From Leptolyngbya sp. SIO1E4 (lineage in GTDB: Bacteria > Cyanobacteriota > Cyanobacteriia > Phormidesmidales > Phormidesmidaceae), in the NCBI GenBank assembly GCA_010672825.2, contig JAAHFU020000002.1, positions 1,004,001-1,068,000 of the forward strand: a stretch of 64,000 nt of DNA. Direction: 5' to 3'. How positions within the stretch are numbered: position 1 is the stretch's first letter; each line of letters opens with the position of its first letter. Shown in pieces: positions 18,769 through 28,587 of the stretch. The notes under the pieces were generated by a model. That model had not been told where the DNA came from and did no database searches. It saw only the letters and a list, made by a program, of their open reading frames with translations. Position numbers and translations under genes: made by a program.

Positions 18769-19608
18769 ATGACCATTAAGCGATCGGCTTTTCTGCGAAA
18801 TTGGGCTTTGGGATTGGGGTTATCTGTGGCATTGGCGGCCTGTGGAGGGGCCAGTGATGAAGCAACTACCCCCGCAACAGGTGACGGTGAGACCGCTGCA
18901 GAAGAAACCACTGCTGGAGTCCTGACAGTAGCTACAGAGCCGGCTTTTCCGCCTTTTGAGTTTCAAGCAGAGAATGGAGAACTTCAAGGCTTTGACATTG
19001 ATTTGATGAATGCCATTGGTGAGACAGCAGGGCTCGAAATCGAGTTTGAGTCTTTGCCCTTTGATGGCATTATTCCGGCCCTGCAGGCGGGCACCGTGGA
19101 TGCTGCCATCAGCGGCATGACCATTACCGAAGAGCGATTGCAAACGGTAGACTTCTCGCGGCCTTACATTAAGGCAGGTCTTGCGATCGCAGTTCAAGAA
19201 GCCAATACTGAAGTCACAAGCCTAGAGGATTTGGAAGACAAAAAGATTGCGGTGCAGATTGGCACGACTGGAGCTGATCAGGCAGCTGAGATCCCGGGGT
19301 CTGAAGTTAGCACGTTTGACTCGGCGCCTCTCGCTCTCCAAGAACTCGCTAACGGCAATGTGGACGCAGTGATTAACGATGCGCCTGTGACGTTAGATGC
19401 GATCGCTTCTGGCAACATTGCTGGCCTCAAAGTTGTGGGTGAGCTGTTGACGACTGAGTTTTACGGCATTGCTCTGCCTAAGGATTCAGAGAACGTGGCC
19501 GTGATCAATGACGCCCTGGCAACGATGATGGAGGATGGCACCTATGCCGAAATCTATCAGCAATGGTTTGGTACCGAGCCCCCAGAACTACCGGAATCCG
19601 CGTTCTAG
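18769..19608 (+). CDS. Amino-acid ABC transporter substrate-binding lipoprotein
   Basis: Periplasmic type II solute-binding protein (SBP_bac_3 family). The ATG at 18769 follows a GAGAGGAAAG ribosome-binding site; the frame extends 34 codons upstream without a signal sequence, so the longer form is rejected. A lipobox LAAC near residue 23 indicates a lipid-anchored protein, followed by an Ala/Thr/Glu-rich linker. Family motifs are FPPFEFQAENGELQGFDIDL and SGMTITEERLQTVDFSRPY. Ligand residues suggest a polar amino acid, not further defined. It is divergent from the ATPase gene, a natural partner. Confidence 0.92.
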   Translation: MTIKRSAFLRNWALGLGLSVALAACGGASDEATTPATGDGETAAEETTAGVLTVATEPAFPPFEFQAENGELQGFDIDLMNAIGETAGLEIEFESLPFDGIIPALQAGTVDAAISGMTITEERLQTVDFSRPYIKAGLAIAVQEANTEVTSLEDLEDKKIAVQIGTTGADQAAEIPGSEVSTFDSAPLALQELANGNVDAVINDAPVTLDAIASGNIAGLKVVGELLTTEFYGIALPKDSENVAVINDALATMMEDGTYAEIYQQWFGTEPPELPESAF

Positions 19609-19638
19609 GCATGGGTCGATTCTAAATCTATCCAGGAC

Positions 19639-19763
19639 TGTAGGTTGGGTAGAACGACGGTGTTTTGCCAATGGCACCAAGGAAACGCCAAGTACCTCTG
19701 GGGAGGTTTCCCAACGCTTATCCAGGCTCTATCAGGAGTTACTGGCGCTGCTCCCGACCTACA
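19639..19763. repeat. 125-bp segment bounded by 11-bp inverted repeats
   Basis: TGTAGGTTGGG (19639-19649) and CCCGACCTACA (19753-19763) are inverted copies with one mismatch. A GTAGGTTGGGT end is typical of small non-autonomous elements scattered in cyanobacterial genomes. There is one copy here and no transposase gene. Confidence 0.35.
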
Positions 19764-20016
19764 AAGCTGGAATTTTCAGTTTTTGCCAATAGCCGTGTTA
19801 TTGCGCGGGCCATTTTGATTCCGTCACCGGGTGTCGTTCTGATGCTGAGTGCAGAATCAAAATGGCTTGCGGTTTTGTCCTCATCAGACAGGCGGGCGAC
19901 TGCCATCTTTCATGTATCCGCCGCTTTCAGCGGCATTGGAAGGGGCGCCTGTCCCACAGGATTTCACCAAGATGTGAATTCATCTTTAAAGCGCCTGGCT
20001 TATCGCTTTCGGATTA

Positions 20017-20112
20017 TATAGCGGTATGCATTTGGATCAAGTACACCCTGGACCCCAAACCCTAGACCCCGCCTTCACCAAAATGTACTGGATTGAACTG
20101 AATAGGGCTATA
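20017..20112 (-). repeat. 96-bp dispersed repeat, copy B
   Basis: Inverted relative to copy A, with identical length and the same TATAGC/GCTATA ends. It stops 4 bp from the purN stop codon. The core, including TCTAGGGTTTGGGGTC on the minus strand, is the best conserved part across copies. Confidence 0.8.
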
Positions 20113-20116
20113 GGTG

Positions 20117-20761
20117 TCAGTCTGGAGGGGTGGCCTGGGAGGCTGCCAGTGCGATCGCTGCCGGGTAGATGCGATGCTCTTGGACTTGAATCCGCGCCTG
20201 TAGAGAAGTTGCTGTGTCATCGCTATAGACAGGAACGGCTGCCTGGAGCAGGATCGGCCCACTGTCTACCTGAAGTTCTACATAGTGAACCGTACAGCCA
20301 GTTACTTTGACCCCTGCTGCCAAGGCTTGCTCAACAGCCCTGATTCCAGGGAAGCTGGGTAACAGACTGGGGTGAATGTTTAAAACTCGCTGAGGAAACC
20401 CATCAATGAGAACCTGGGTGACTCGCCGCATCCAGCCAGCCATGATGACCCAGTCGGCCTGATAGGATTTGATGGTTTCAATGATGGCTTTATCTAGGGC
20501 TTCTCGGGTGGCAAACTCACGGTGATTTAAAAGCACCGTTGGAATCTGATGCTGTTGGGCTCGTTCTGCAACCTTGGCGCTGGGAACGTTATAAATCACG
20601 ACCTGAATCGTGGCCTGGAGCTTGCCAACGGCGATTGCAGTGGCGATCGCCTCCATGTTGCTGCCATTGCCTGACGCCAGGATGGCAAGGCGTAAGGGAG
20701 GAGTTGGCTGGGGCAGAGCGTCAGAAATGGATGGGGAAATCAACGTTTCAGTCATCACCAA
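20117..20761 (-). CDS. purN: Phosphoribosylglycinamide formyltransferase
   Basis: Folate-dependent GAR transformylase, third step of purine synthesis. The N-terminal nucleotide site LAILASGNGSNMEAI, the catalytic region with INHPSLLPSFPG-type sequence (here LNIHPSLLPSFPG) and the ...VKVTGCTVHYVELQVDSGPI segment containing the catalytic Asp/His are intact. The 214-residue length includes about 25 extra N-terminal residues. It is a single gene whose stop codon nearly touches repeat copy B. Confidence 0.95.
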   Translation of the reverse strand: MVMTETLISPSISDALPQPTPPLRLAILASGNGSNMEAIATAIAVGKLQATIQVVIYNVPSAKVAERAQQHQIPTVLLNHREFATREALDKAIIETIKSYQADWVIMAGWMRRVTQVLIDGFPQRVLNIHPSLLPSFPGIRAVEQALAAGVKVTGCTVHYVELQVDSGPILLQAAVPVYSDDTATSLQARIQVQEHRIYPAAIALAASQATPPD

Positions 20762-20874
20762 CTATTGTCTAAAATCAGCCTGCATCAGCTTATCTTACCG
20801 ACGAAATCCGACGACTTCCGATAGCGGTCTGTCAGCGTTATGGGCACGCTGAATAGAGTGCATTTCTTGATTGA

Positions 20875-21552
20875 ATGAAATATTGGCTAAATTTCATAAC
20901 TTCCCAAAGGCTGCTTTTTCGGGGCATCGTCGGGCTAATTTGTATCGAAATTGGCCTGGCATTGGCTTACCTCATGATGGTTTTCAGACAAGGGAGTGCG
21001 GCACCGCTCCTCGACTTAAATGGAATGCGATCGCTCCCTTCACTGCTGCAGGCAACGCATCTCTTTGCCCTGGGGGCATTATCTCTGGTGCTCCTCATGT
21101 TTAGACGTCGCATGCGCTACCCAATTTCTTGGGGGTTACCCCTCGCGCTGGCCGTACTTTGCTTTTATGGCGGGATTGATGAGATAACTAAACTCCATCT
21201 TCATCTCAGCCAATACAACTGGAAGCTTATTTACATCGGGCTGCTGATAGCGATTCCGATGCTGGGCTGGCGAGATTTAATGCAAATGTGGCGGCATCAT
21301 CGTCGGTTGGTGCTGGGGGTATTCTTAGGACTGGCTATCTTTCTTCTGGGTGGATTTGGGGCCGAAATGGTGAAGGGTGCGATCGCCTCAGGAGTCTCGA
21401 CGCACAGTTCCTCCCGGATGTTATTTATCACCGAGCATCTGAGAATTACCGTCGAAGAGTTTGCTGAACTCTTAGGGGAAACCCTGATTTTGTATGCCTT
21501 TGCGCAGTTTACACAACAAACGCTTTTAAGGAAGCCATCAATCTCTGAATGA
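20875..21552 (+). CDS. Multi-pass membrane protein, unknown
   Basis: A 225-residue protein with about six hydrophobic segments (roughly 15-37, 58-77, 83-102, 117-133, 144-166 and 195-212). Polar residues within or near the membrane stand out: a GGIDEITKLHLHLSQY stretch between segments and EEFAELLGETLILYAF in the last one, which could be an active or binding site. I do not recognise the family. It has an ATG start, and a hairpin with an 11-bp stem follows the stop. Confidence 0.65.
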   Translation: MKYWLNFITSQRLLFRGIVGLICIEIGLALAYLMMVFRQGSAAPLLDLNGMRSLPSLLQATHLFALGALSLVLLMFRRRMRYPISWGLPLALAVLCFYGGIDEITKLHLHLSQYNWKLIYIGLLIAIPMLGWRDLMQMWRHHRRLVLGVFLGLAIFLLGGFGAEMVKGAIASGVSTHSSSRMLFITEHLRITVEEFAELLGETLILYAFAQFTQQTLLRKPSISE

Positions 21553-21644
21553 CCTATGCAGGAGCCTAAAAGATGATTTGGCCCGCTGCGTTTAGATGTC
21601 AAGAGGAAAGCAAAATGGCTATGCATTTAGGGGGATGTTCACAG

Positions 21645-21677
21645 ACCTAACCCACTGTGCAATAGGGTGGGTTAGGT
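21645..21677 (+). terminator. Hairpin with 11-bp stem after the membrane protein gene
   Basis: ACCTAACCCAC (21645-21655) pairs perfectly with GTGGGTTAGGT (21667-21677) around an 11-nt loop. It lies 93 nt after the stop codon and is not followed by a clear T run, so it could be a weak terminator or a palindromic repeat remnant. Confidence 0.4.
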
Positions 21678-21736
21678 GACAGAAAATCATGGGTTACGAT
21701 ACTATCCTGCGATAATAGTCTTGCCTGCCCACTCAA

Positions 21737-21994
21737 GTGAACCTTCAGCCCCTGCATGTTCTGGGGGCGATTGATGATTCCATGATCATAGATCCTCATT
21801 ATCCCGATGTTGTATTAGCGTTTTCCTATCGTGGTCTCAGTATCGAAATCGAGCAGAGTTCTGCAGAGGGGCAGCTCGTTTATGCTGCTTGGGTGAACTA
21901 TGCGCTAGGCTCGGCGGTGGCTGTCCCAAAAGCTTGGACTCAGGAAGATGCGGTTCGACGGGCAAAACGATGGGTTGATCGCAAGTTTACGTAG
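21737..21994 (+). CDS. Small hypothetical protein
   Basis: An 85-residue frame starting with GTG and lacking a strong ribosome-binding site. The sequence is compositionally normal, soluble, with a basic C-terminal helix (DAVRRAKRWVDRKF) and a hydrophobic core DVVLAFSYRGLSIEIEQ. Its end overlaps the convergent GGDEF-EAL gene by 8 bp. I do not recognise it, but codon use and the protein-like pattern favour a real gene. Confidence 0.5.
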   Translation: MNLQPLHVLGAIDDSMIIDPHYPDVVLAFSYRGLSIEIEQSSAEGQLVYAAWVNYALGSAVAVPKAWTQEDAVRRAKRWVDRKFT

Positions 21995-24900
21995 GGGTTC
22001 TTCCAGAGTTTTGACCCATCAGATATCGCGTTTCTAAGGTTTTGCCGTCAAGGGGAGGACAAAAGAAATACCCCTGACCCAACCGACAACCAATTGCTTG
22101 CAGATGTTGCGATTGTTCTTCATTCTCAATCCCTTCAGCGACCATCGTGATGTCAAATTGGCGAGCCAGGGTGCTAATTGCCTGTACCAAGCTTAAATAC
22201 TTTTGCCCTTCTCCAATGTGTTGAATGAAAGCGCGATCGACCTTGAGAATATCAATGGGAAAGCCATGGAGGGAGTTTAACGAAGAATAACCGGTGCCGA
22301 AGTCATCAATTCCCAGGTGAATACCGCGATCCTTTAAGTTTTGAAAGATTTTGATGGCTAATTCTGAATTCGCAATAATCGTACTTTCTGTAATTTCCAG
22401 CTTCAGATATTGGCTCTCTAACCCCGTTTCTCTCAAGGTTTTGTCAATTCGCTTCAGCAAGTCAGGGTCGTTAAACTGCCGCACCGATAAATTGACACTC
22501 ATAAATATGTTGGAGTTTGGTAGCTGATTATTCTGCTGCCAGGCATATAGCTGGGCACAGGCTTGTTTAAGAACCCATTCTCCGATAGGGACAATTAACC
22601 CGGTCTCTTCTGCAATGGCAATAAACTGGCTGGGAGAAACACCTCCATGGGTGGAGTTTTGCCAACGCAAGAGAGCCTCAAACCCGACAATTTGTTTGGT
22701 TTCAAGGGTAAAAATAGGCTGATAGAGTACTGAGAGTTCTTTTCTTTTTAGAGCCTGTCGCAGAGCCGTCTCAAGCTCTAAAGAATGGCGCACTTGAAGG
22801 TGCATTTCTGGTTCAAAGAGTGTGTAGCCGAATCCCCCTTGCTTGGCGCGATACATGGCGATGTCGGCATCTCGCAGCATCTCTTCAGCTTGTTTATAGC
22901 TGGGTTTGCTAATCACAATGCCGATACTACAGCCCGAATAGATTTGGTGATCTTGAATGAAAAACGGTTCTTGTAGCCGTTGTCGCATGCGCTGAGCGAC
23001 ATGGGTCGCCGATTGAGGGGTCTGGATTTTGGTCAACAAAATTGTGAACTCGTCTCCTCCAAAGCGAGCCACCATATCTGTTCGGGCAACACAGTTGCGT
23101 AAACGCTTGGCGATCGCCCTCAAGAGTGCGTCGCCGACCAAATGCCCAAATGAATCGTTGACCAACTTGAAGCGATCGCAATCTAGAAATAACACCGCGA
23201 ACTGGGGCGTTGTGTTTGTTCGAGGCTTTTCGAGGAGTTCAGTTAGCCGAGTGACGAAGCGATTCCGATTAGGCAGCCCCGTCAGCTCGTCATGGAGTGC
23301 TTGACGGGCTAATTCTGCCTGAACCTGTCTCCGCTCTGAAATTTCTCGCTGCAGATTGATATTCGTCATTTCTAGCTCTTGGGCCCGCTGCTGGATTTCA
23401 CTTTCTAATCCTTCATTCCGCACCCGTAGCTGCAATTCAACTGATTTGCGATGGGTGATATCTTCCAGCAATACCAAAAAGCTCCGGCGGGCCTGTCTCA
23501 GCATCGGACTAGGGCTGGCGATGCCCTCTAACCGCTCAAAGTGAAGTTCAAACCAGGTTTGGTCGTGCTGTCGTTCTAGAGGCACAACCCTTCCTCCATT
23601 AAGCAGAAGGCTGCGCGTCCGTTGCCAGGTTTTGCTATCTAGCCAATCAGGAACTAAGACCGGGGTTAAGGAATCGCCCAGGCTGAGCCCAAGCCATCGA
23701 GTGGCTAGCGGGTTACAAAACCAAACCTGATCGTGTTCATCAACGGCCAAGATGCCCACAGGTGCCGTTTGGGCGATCGCGGTTTGGGTTGCCTGGGATC
23801 GACCTAAAGACTCTGCCAGCAGCACCAGTTTGCGAACTTCATTTCCCAGATCATCTGACACAAGGGAAGCAGTCCCCGACTGCCCTGATAGCATGACAGT
23901 GTCCTGTCGATAGTGTTGCCAGAGATCGTCAAGTAACTGCTGAAGGGCCAGATTTTCCCGTAGGCGCTGGCCCAGAATAGTCACTGTGCCGGTTAAGCCG
24001 AGCAAGAAAGTCGGCCCAACAGTTGGCACCCAGTAATTGCCATAAAAAAGTAGTAGACTAACCCCCAGCCAAATGGCCAAACCGCCAGCTGTGATCAGCA
24101 GCTGCCAACGGAATAGCTGGCCCACAAGGGCATAGCTTACGCCGGGCATTGCTACGAGCAGCAATCCCCACAGCCAAGGGGCGTCGATCGGGCGCAAATA
24201 TCGCTGTTGCAGGACGTTATCTAATACGGTTGCGTGCAGTAATGTTCCGTTGCCGGGCGGGTTGTCATCAAATGGCGTGGGCATTGCGTTAGCGCCGGTT
24301 GCCGTTACCCCCACCAGCACCAGTTTTTCATCAAAGGCTTCTGGGTCAATTCCCCCGGCTAAAACATCAGCTAAGGAGTATTGAGGTAAATCAGCCAGGG
24401 GACCTGGCCAATTGACCCACAGGGGCTGATCAAGCGGTGGGAGCTTGACCGGTGCTCGGGTAAAGGCATAGACCTCAGCTAGCGTAATGCCGAGCGCTGT
24501 TTGTTGCCCGGCCCGAGGCTCCAAGGTGTGAACGAGACCATCTGCCTTGAGTTGGGTGAAGGTGTGCCCAGTGGCGATCGCAGCTGTCTGTAGAGGTGCC
24601 GTAGGCATGAGCAATTGCCCCTCAGAGTCTACCCCCATCGCCATAACGACGTTGCCTTGTTGTGTCATTGCAGCTGCCAGGGCAGCATCTGCAGGACTCG
24701 GTTCAATAAATAGGATGTTAAAGCCAACTGCAATGGTCTGAGAGGCTGCCAACTGCTCCAGTAGTTGGGTGTAAATGTCACGCGGTAATGGAAACTGCCC
24801 TAACTCTGCCAAGGTGGCATCATCAATCGTGACGAGTACAATTCGATTGTCCCAGGACAGCGCTCCTCGCAGATGGAATACCCAGCGATAGCTGGCGTAT

Positions 24901-25004
24901 TCAAGGGGGGTGAGCACCCCAAAGTGGGTTAGTCCCAGGGTTGTAATCGCTGCAAAGCTCCCTGGCAGTAATCGCCATAATCGTCTAAAGAAGCGAGATG
25001 TCAT
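21987..25004 (-). CDS. CHASE2-PAS-GGDEF-EAL cyclic-di-GMP protein
   Basis: A 1005-residue membrane sensor from the ATG at 25004, which has GGAG about 15 nt upstream. Order: short cytoplasmic N-terminus and a first membrane segment (about 15-35), an extracytoplasmic CHASE2 domain (about 40-290), three membrane segments (about 285-350), a PAS-like region (about 400-510), a coiled coil (about 520-560), GGDEF (about 565-735) and EAL (about 745-995). The cyclase motif is intact (RFGGDEF), as are the EALLRW and DDFGTGYSSL phosphodiesterase motifs, so it could have both activities. The signal sensed is unknown. It diverges from the ABC permease gene. Confidence 0.92.
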   Translation of the reverse strand: MTSRFFRRLWRLLPGSFAAITTLGLTHFGVLTPLEYASYRWVFHLRGALSWDNRIVLVTIDDATLAELGQFPLPRDIYTQLLEQLAASQTIAVGFNILFIEPSPADAALAAAMTQQGNVVMAMGVDSEGQLLMPTAPLQTAAIATGHTFTQLKADGLVHTLEPRAGQQTALGITLAEVYAFTRAPVKLPPLDQPLWVNWPGPLADLPQYSLADVLAGGIDPEAFDEKLVLVGVTATGANAMPTPFDDNPPGNGTLLHATVLDNVLQQRYLRPIDAPWLWGLLLVAMPGVSYALVGQLFRWQLLITAGGLAIWLGVSLLLFYGNYWVPTVGPTFLLGLTGTVTILGQRLRENLALQQLLDDLWQHYRQDTVMLSGQSGTASLVSDDLGNEVRKLVLLAESLGRSQATQTAIAQTAPVGILAVDEHDQVWFCNPLATRWLGLSLGDSLTPVLVPDWLDSKTWQRTRSLLLNGGRVVPLERQHDQTWFELHFERLEGIASPSPMLRQARRSFLVLLEDITHRKSVELQLRVRNEGLESEIQQRAQELEMTNINLQREISERRQVQAELARQALHDELTGLPNRNRFVTRLTELLEKPRTNTTPQFAVLFLDCDRFKLVNDSFGHLVGDALLRAIAKRLRNCVARTDMVARFGGDEFTILLTKIQTPQSATHVAQRMRQRLQEPFFIQDHQIYSGCSIGIVISKPSYKQAEEMLRDADIAMYRAKQGGFGYTLFEPEMHLQVRHSLELETALRQALKRKELSVLYQPIFTLETKQIVGFEALLRWQNSTHGGVSPSQFIAIAEETGLIVPIGEWVLKQACAQLYAWQQNNQLPNSNIFMSVNLSVRQFNDPDLLKRIDKTLRETGLESQYLKLEITESTIIANSELAIKIFQNLKDRGIHLGIDDFGTGYSSLNSLHGFPIDILKVDRAFIQHIGEGQKYLSLVQAISTLARQFDITMVAEGIENEEQSQHLQAIGCRLGQGYFFCPPLDGKTLETRYLMGQNSGRTPT

Positions 25005-25693
25005 ACTCCGCTTCGTCTCCTCAAGGCGTGACCACTGTGACCGTTTTGCCCGGCTAAACACGCAATTCTAAACTGCTGTAAAAAACTCAGTCGGTGTAAC
25101 TTACCCTTGACCGTAAGCGCTAAACCCTGATGCGTGAACCGATGCCAGTTGAGGCTTATCCCTGCTGCTGGCCCCTTTAGATGCAGAATATGTTCATTAT
25201 CAGGGGTGCGGTCTAGATTTTGTCCTGAGATACCTGTGTTTTCACGGGACCAACGTGTGCTCATGGCGGTGCCCCCTGCAAAGGGGCTGAAGACCTGTTC
25301 CTCCTCTTCCAGGGCAGTCACCAGCATTCAAACAATTCCTCCCCTCCAACCAGCCCGAGATTTAATCCTAAACATTGGCCGTGCCCAAATGAAGATGAGG
25401 TCACTCATGCAAGAAACTCGTGAGACTATCTCAGACCTCGGAAAGAACAGGCATCCTTGAAAGGACTCAAAGACTGGGCAGCCACCGATTGCAAACGCCA
25501 ATCCTTACGCAAGGGAACGGAGTGGCAGCCGGTATCAATCATGACTCAGTTGAGAGGGAAATAAATGATCAGCAGGTGACAGGGGGAAGATATCGTCCCG
25601 GTCTCCACATAGGGTTGGGGGCTTAAATAAACTCAGGCAATGACCGGATGTGTTTACCTAGAGATAATAACTATCTCATTGCACCCACCCACT
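25005..25693. other. Long divergent intergenic region
   Basis: This 689-bp gap separates the GGDEF-EAL gene and the ABC permease gene. Open frames of up to about 108 codons exist on both strands but overlap each other, have no ribosome-binding sites and do not look like proteins. I see no repeat or strong hairpin. Confidence 0.4.
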
Positions 25694-26917
25694 ATGGATC
25701 TTGCAGAAAGCTTGCGCATAGCGGCTAAAACCCTGATGGCGAATAAACTCCGAAGTAGCCTCACGATGCTTGGGATCGTGATTGGTAATGCCTCTGTGAT
25801 TGCCATGGTGGGGATTGGGGAGGGGGCGCAACGGTACATCAATGACCAATTACAAACCTTGGGGCCCAATGTTTTATTTATTATCGCTGGTAATCGAGAA
25901 ACTCGAGAATTAGGAGGGCTAGAAGTTCCCCGAACCTTAGTGGTCTCGGATGCGATTGCGATTCAAAATCAAGTGCCGTCTGTGGCTGGAGTGGCGCCTG
26001 AGTTCAGTGGGCGAGAGCTTGTGACTTACCGCAATCGCAGCGCCAACGTCAGTGTTGTGGGCACTAACGAGCAGTTTCTTAAAGTCAGAGCATTTGAAAT
26101 CGGCCAAGGACGCTTCATGACAGAGCTGGATTTAGAACGGCGTAGTCAGGTGGTTGTGTTAGGGGCAACCCTGGCAGAGCGACTGTTTGATCAAGCCTCC
26201 CCCGTTGGCCAGTCCATTCGCATTAAGGGCACCAGCTTTGAAGTGATTGGGGTAACGGCCCAGAAGGGATCAAATTTGGGGCTAGATTACGACAATGCTG
26301 TCTTGATCCCGATTACGACCCAGGCTAGCCGATTGGTGGGGCAGCGACAGTCTCCTTATGGCATCGAGGTTTCGTTTATTTCTGTGTCTACTCGAGATCG
26401 AGAAAGCATGAGTACGGCTGAGTTTCAAATTACGAACTTGCTGCGACTCCGCCATAACATTCGTGGGGAAGATGACTTTTTTATTAATAGTCAGGACACA
26501 TTGCTCAGTATTGCCGAAACGATTACTGGGGCGTTAACGACGATGCTGGCAGCGATCGCTGGAATTTCTCTATTGGTTGGGGGCATCGGCATTATGAATA
26601 TCATGCTGGTGTCTGTTAGAGAGCGCACGCAAGAGATTGGGCTACGCAAGGCGATCGGGGCCTCCCAGCAAGATATTCTAGGGCAGTTTTTGATTGAGGC
26701 CATCATTTTATCGATAGCGGGGGGGCTGATTGGAACCGGGTTAGGAATTAGCGGCATCCTCATCATCAGTGCCTTGTCCCCCTTTGAGGCAGGGGTTTCC
26801 GTCGTGGCTATCACGATCGCCGTTGGGGTTTCGGGGGGGATTGGTCTGTTCTTTGGCGTTTTCCCCGCGCGCCAGGCAGCCAAGTTAGACCCCATCGTGG
26901 CCCTACGAAGTGCTTAA
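25694..26917 (+). CDS. MacB-like ABC transporter permease
   Basis: A 407-residue FtsX/MacB-type permease. The ATG at 25694 starts MDLAESLRIAAKTLMANKL; an 18-codon upstream extension is not family sequence. The topology is one N-terminal membrane segment (about 22-42), a periplasmic MacB_PCD domain (about 50-250) and three C-terminal segments in the FtsX domain, including GGIGIMNIMLVSVRERTQEIGLRKAIGA, the signature coupling region. Such permeases export peptides or lipoproteins or act as mechanotransmitters. No cognate ATPase or membrane-fusion gene is adjacent. Confidence 0.9.
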   Translation: MDLAESLRIAAKTLMANKLRSSLTMLGIVIGNASVIAMVGIGEGAQRYINDQLQTLGPNVLFIIAGNRETRELGGLEVPRTLVVSDAIAIQNQVPSVAGVAPEFSGRELVTYRNRSANVSVVGTNEQFLKVRAFEIGQGRFMTELDLERRSQVVVLGATLAERLFDQASPVGQSIRIKGTSFEVIGVTAQKGSNLGLDYDNAVLIPITTQASRLVGQRQSPYGIEVSFISVSTRDRESMSTAEFQITNLLRLRHNIRGEDDFFINSQDTLLSIAETITGALTTMLAAIAGISLLVGGIGIMNIMLVSVRERTQEIGLRKAIGASQQDILGQFLIEAIILSIAGGLIGTGLGISGILIISALSPFEAGVSVVAITIAVGVSGGIGLFFGVFPARQAAKLDPIVALRSA

Positions 26918-27069
26918 GGTGATTTCTGAGCCAGAAAATACCCCGCTCGCTGGGGCCGGGTTAGCCAAAACTCGATGCCCATCACCGAGAGATGTCAGCA
27001 AACCCTGCCTGTACCGGTATTTTGTTAACGAGAAATCTTCTAAAAAGCCGTACCCCTATCGCGTGTTCT

Positions 27070-28479
27070 ATGTTTCAAGCTACTCGCAGACGTTTAGCCC
27101 TTTGGTACGCGACCGTTACTGCCGTTGTGCTGCTGGTGTTTGCTAGCGGTGTCTATCTCTATGTGCGCACTACGCTCGTCGAACGCGTGGATGACACCCT
27201 CAACCATGTGGTGGAAATTGTGCAGCGATCGCTGGTGATTCAACCCGGTGGAGATGTGGGTGATCGCGTGCTTACGGCTGTGGGGGTGGTTGAACCGCCT
27301 GTGCGGGTGAACGTCGAAGCCAGTTTTCGGGATAATGCCCAGGCGGTCGAAGATGATCACATTGACTTGGAATGGTTTAGCCCTACGGGAACGTTATTGT
27401 GGTCAACCCTGGCTGCCCCGTTAGAGGTTGCCATCAAGGTTAATCCAGCTGGGGAAACGGTGCGGGTTAACCCTGAGCAGGTGGTGCGGCAAGTCACGGA
27501 ACGAGTGGTTGCAGGCCACCAGGTAGTTGGCTATCTGCGCGTCAGCCATCCCTGGTTTGAAGTGACAAAACCCAGCCGTCGACTCATTTTAGATTTGGCA
27601 TTGGGCACCAGCTTGATGGTGACAGCCGTTGCTTTCATCGGATGGCTGTTGTCGGGGATCGCGATCGCTCCGGTGCGAGACTCTTATCATCAGCTCAAAC
27701 AATTCACCGCCGATGCTTCCCATGAATTGCGAAACCCAATTGCGGTGATTCAAACCAATGTGCAGGTGGCCCTGGCGGATCCGGAACCCGATGCGATCGC
27801 CCAACAGCAGCAGCTTCAGGTGATTGAGCGGCTGACCCGGCGTCTAGGGCGTTTGGTGGATGATCTGCTCTTTTTAGCGCGGCAAGAAAGTGGTCTGGTA
27901 CCGCTGAGGCAAGACCCTGTAGATTTAGCTCTATTGCTGGCAGACGTGATAGAAGAACAAGGGGCGATCGCTGAAGAGCAAGCCATTGAACTCACCTGCG
28001 AGGTTTGTGAAGATGCTCTGTTTGCCCTTGCCAGTGAAGAGACTGCGGTCACCATTAAGGCAAAGCCCAACTGGATGGTTTTAGCAGATGCCGACCAGCT
28101 AACGCGGCTCTTTACCAATTTGATTAGTAATGGGCTGCGATATACTCCCGCTGGTGGTCGAGTTATGGTCAGTTTGCAGCCAGGACGCTTGCAGAATCAA
28201 CCCATGCTTCGGGTGCAGGTGCAAGATACCGGCATCGGTATTCCTGAGGAGGCCTTGCCCCATCTATTCGACCGCTTTTATCGGGTTGATCCAGCGCGCC
28301 AGCGCGCTGGCGCCTCGGGATCTGGGTTAGGATTAGCGATCGCAAAGGTGATTGTTGATAATCATCGCGGGAACATCCAGATTAAGAGCACCCTCGATCA
28401 AGGGACGACGGTGACGGTGATGTTGCCGCTCAAATCTGATGTGCAAAAGAGTCGAGAACGCCTTAACACTCATGCATAA
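27070..28479 (+). CDS. Sensor histidine kinase, no adjacent regulator
   Basis: A 469-residue kinase from the ATG at 27070 (MFQATRRRLALWYATVTAV). It has two membrane segments (about 12-32 and 180-202) flanking a periplasmic sensor region, then HisKA with the H-box DASHELRNPIAVIQT, and HATPase_c with N-box NLISNGLRYTP, VQDTGIGIPEEAL and GSGLGLAIAK. The H-box reads HELRNP, a known variant of HELRTP. A perfect GC-rich 14-bp palindrome interrupts the codons for residues near DPARQRAG (about 28294-28307). No response regulator gene is adjacent, so it is an orphan. The signal is unknown. Confidence 0.88.
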   Translation: MFQATRRRLALWYATVTAVVLLVFASGVYLYVRTTLVERVDDTLNHVVEIVQRSLVIQPGGDVGDRVLTAVGVVEPPVRVNVEASFRDNAQAVEDDHIDLEWFSPTGTLLWSTLAAPLEVAIKVNPAGETVRVNPEQVVRQVTERVVAGHQVVGYLRVSHPWFEVTKPSRRLILDLALGTSLMVTAVAFIGWLLSGIAIAPVRDSYHQLKQFTADASHELRNPIAVIQTNVQVALADPEPDAIAQQQQLQVIERLTRRLGRLVDDLLFLARQESGLVPLRQDPVDLALLLADVIEEQGAIAEEQAIELTCEVCEDALFALASEETAVTIKAKPNWMVLADADQLTRLFTNLISNGLRYTPAGGRVMVSLQPGRLQNQPMLRVQVQDTGIGIPEEALPHLFDRFYRVDPARQRAGASGSGLGLAIAKVIVDNHRGNIQIKSTLDQGTTVTVMLPLKSDVQKSRERLNTHA

Positions 28480-28587
28480 AGGGGGGCAATGTCACAGCAT
28501 AATCATCGTTGACCAGATTTATATGAACATTGCTTGAAGTTTTGGGCCTAACGATTAAGCGTTTGCCCTGTATTACCTGGGAGTCCA

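Larger units (their letters stand above)
19609..20116. other. Gap between convergent genes, repeats only
   Basis: This 508-bp gap holds an inverted-repeat-bounded segment (19639-19763) and copy B of the 96-bp repeat (20017-20112). The remaining sequence has short open frames in several registers without ribosome-binding sites or family similarity, and I regard it as non-coding. Confidence 0.5.

Noticed and set aside
25005-25693. Genes of about 108 codons on both strands in the gap
   Set aside because: They overlap each other, lack ribosome-binding sites and have no protein-like pattern.
28294-28307. Mobile element inside the histidine kinase gene
   Set aside because: The GC-rich 14-bp palindrome keeps the frame and the surrounding motifs are intact, so it is treated as coincidental.
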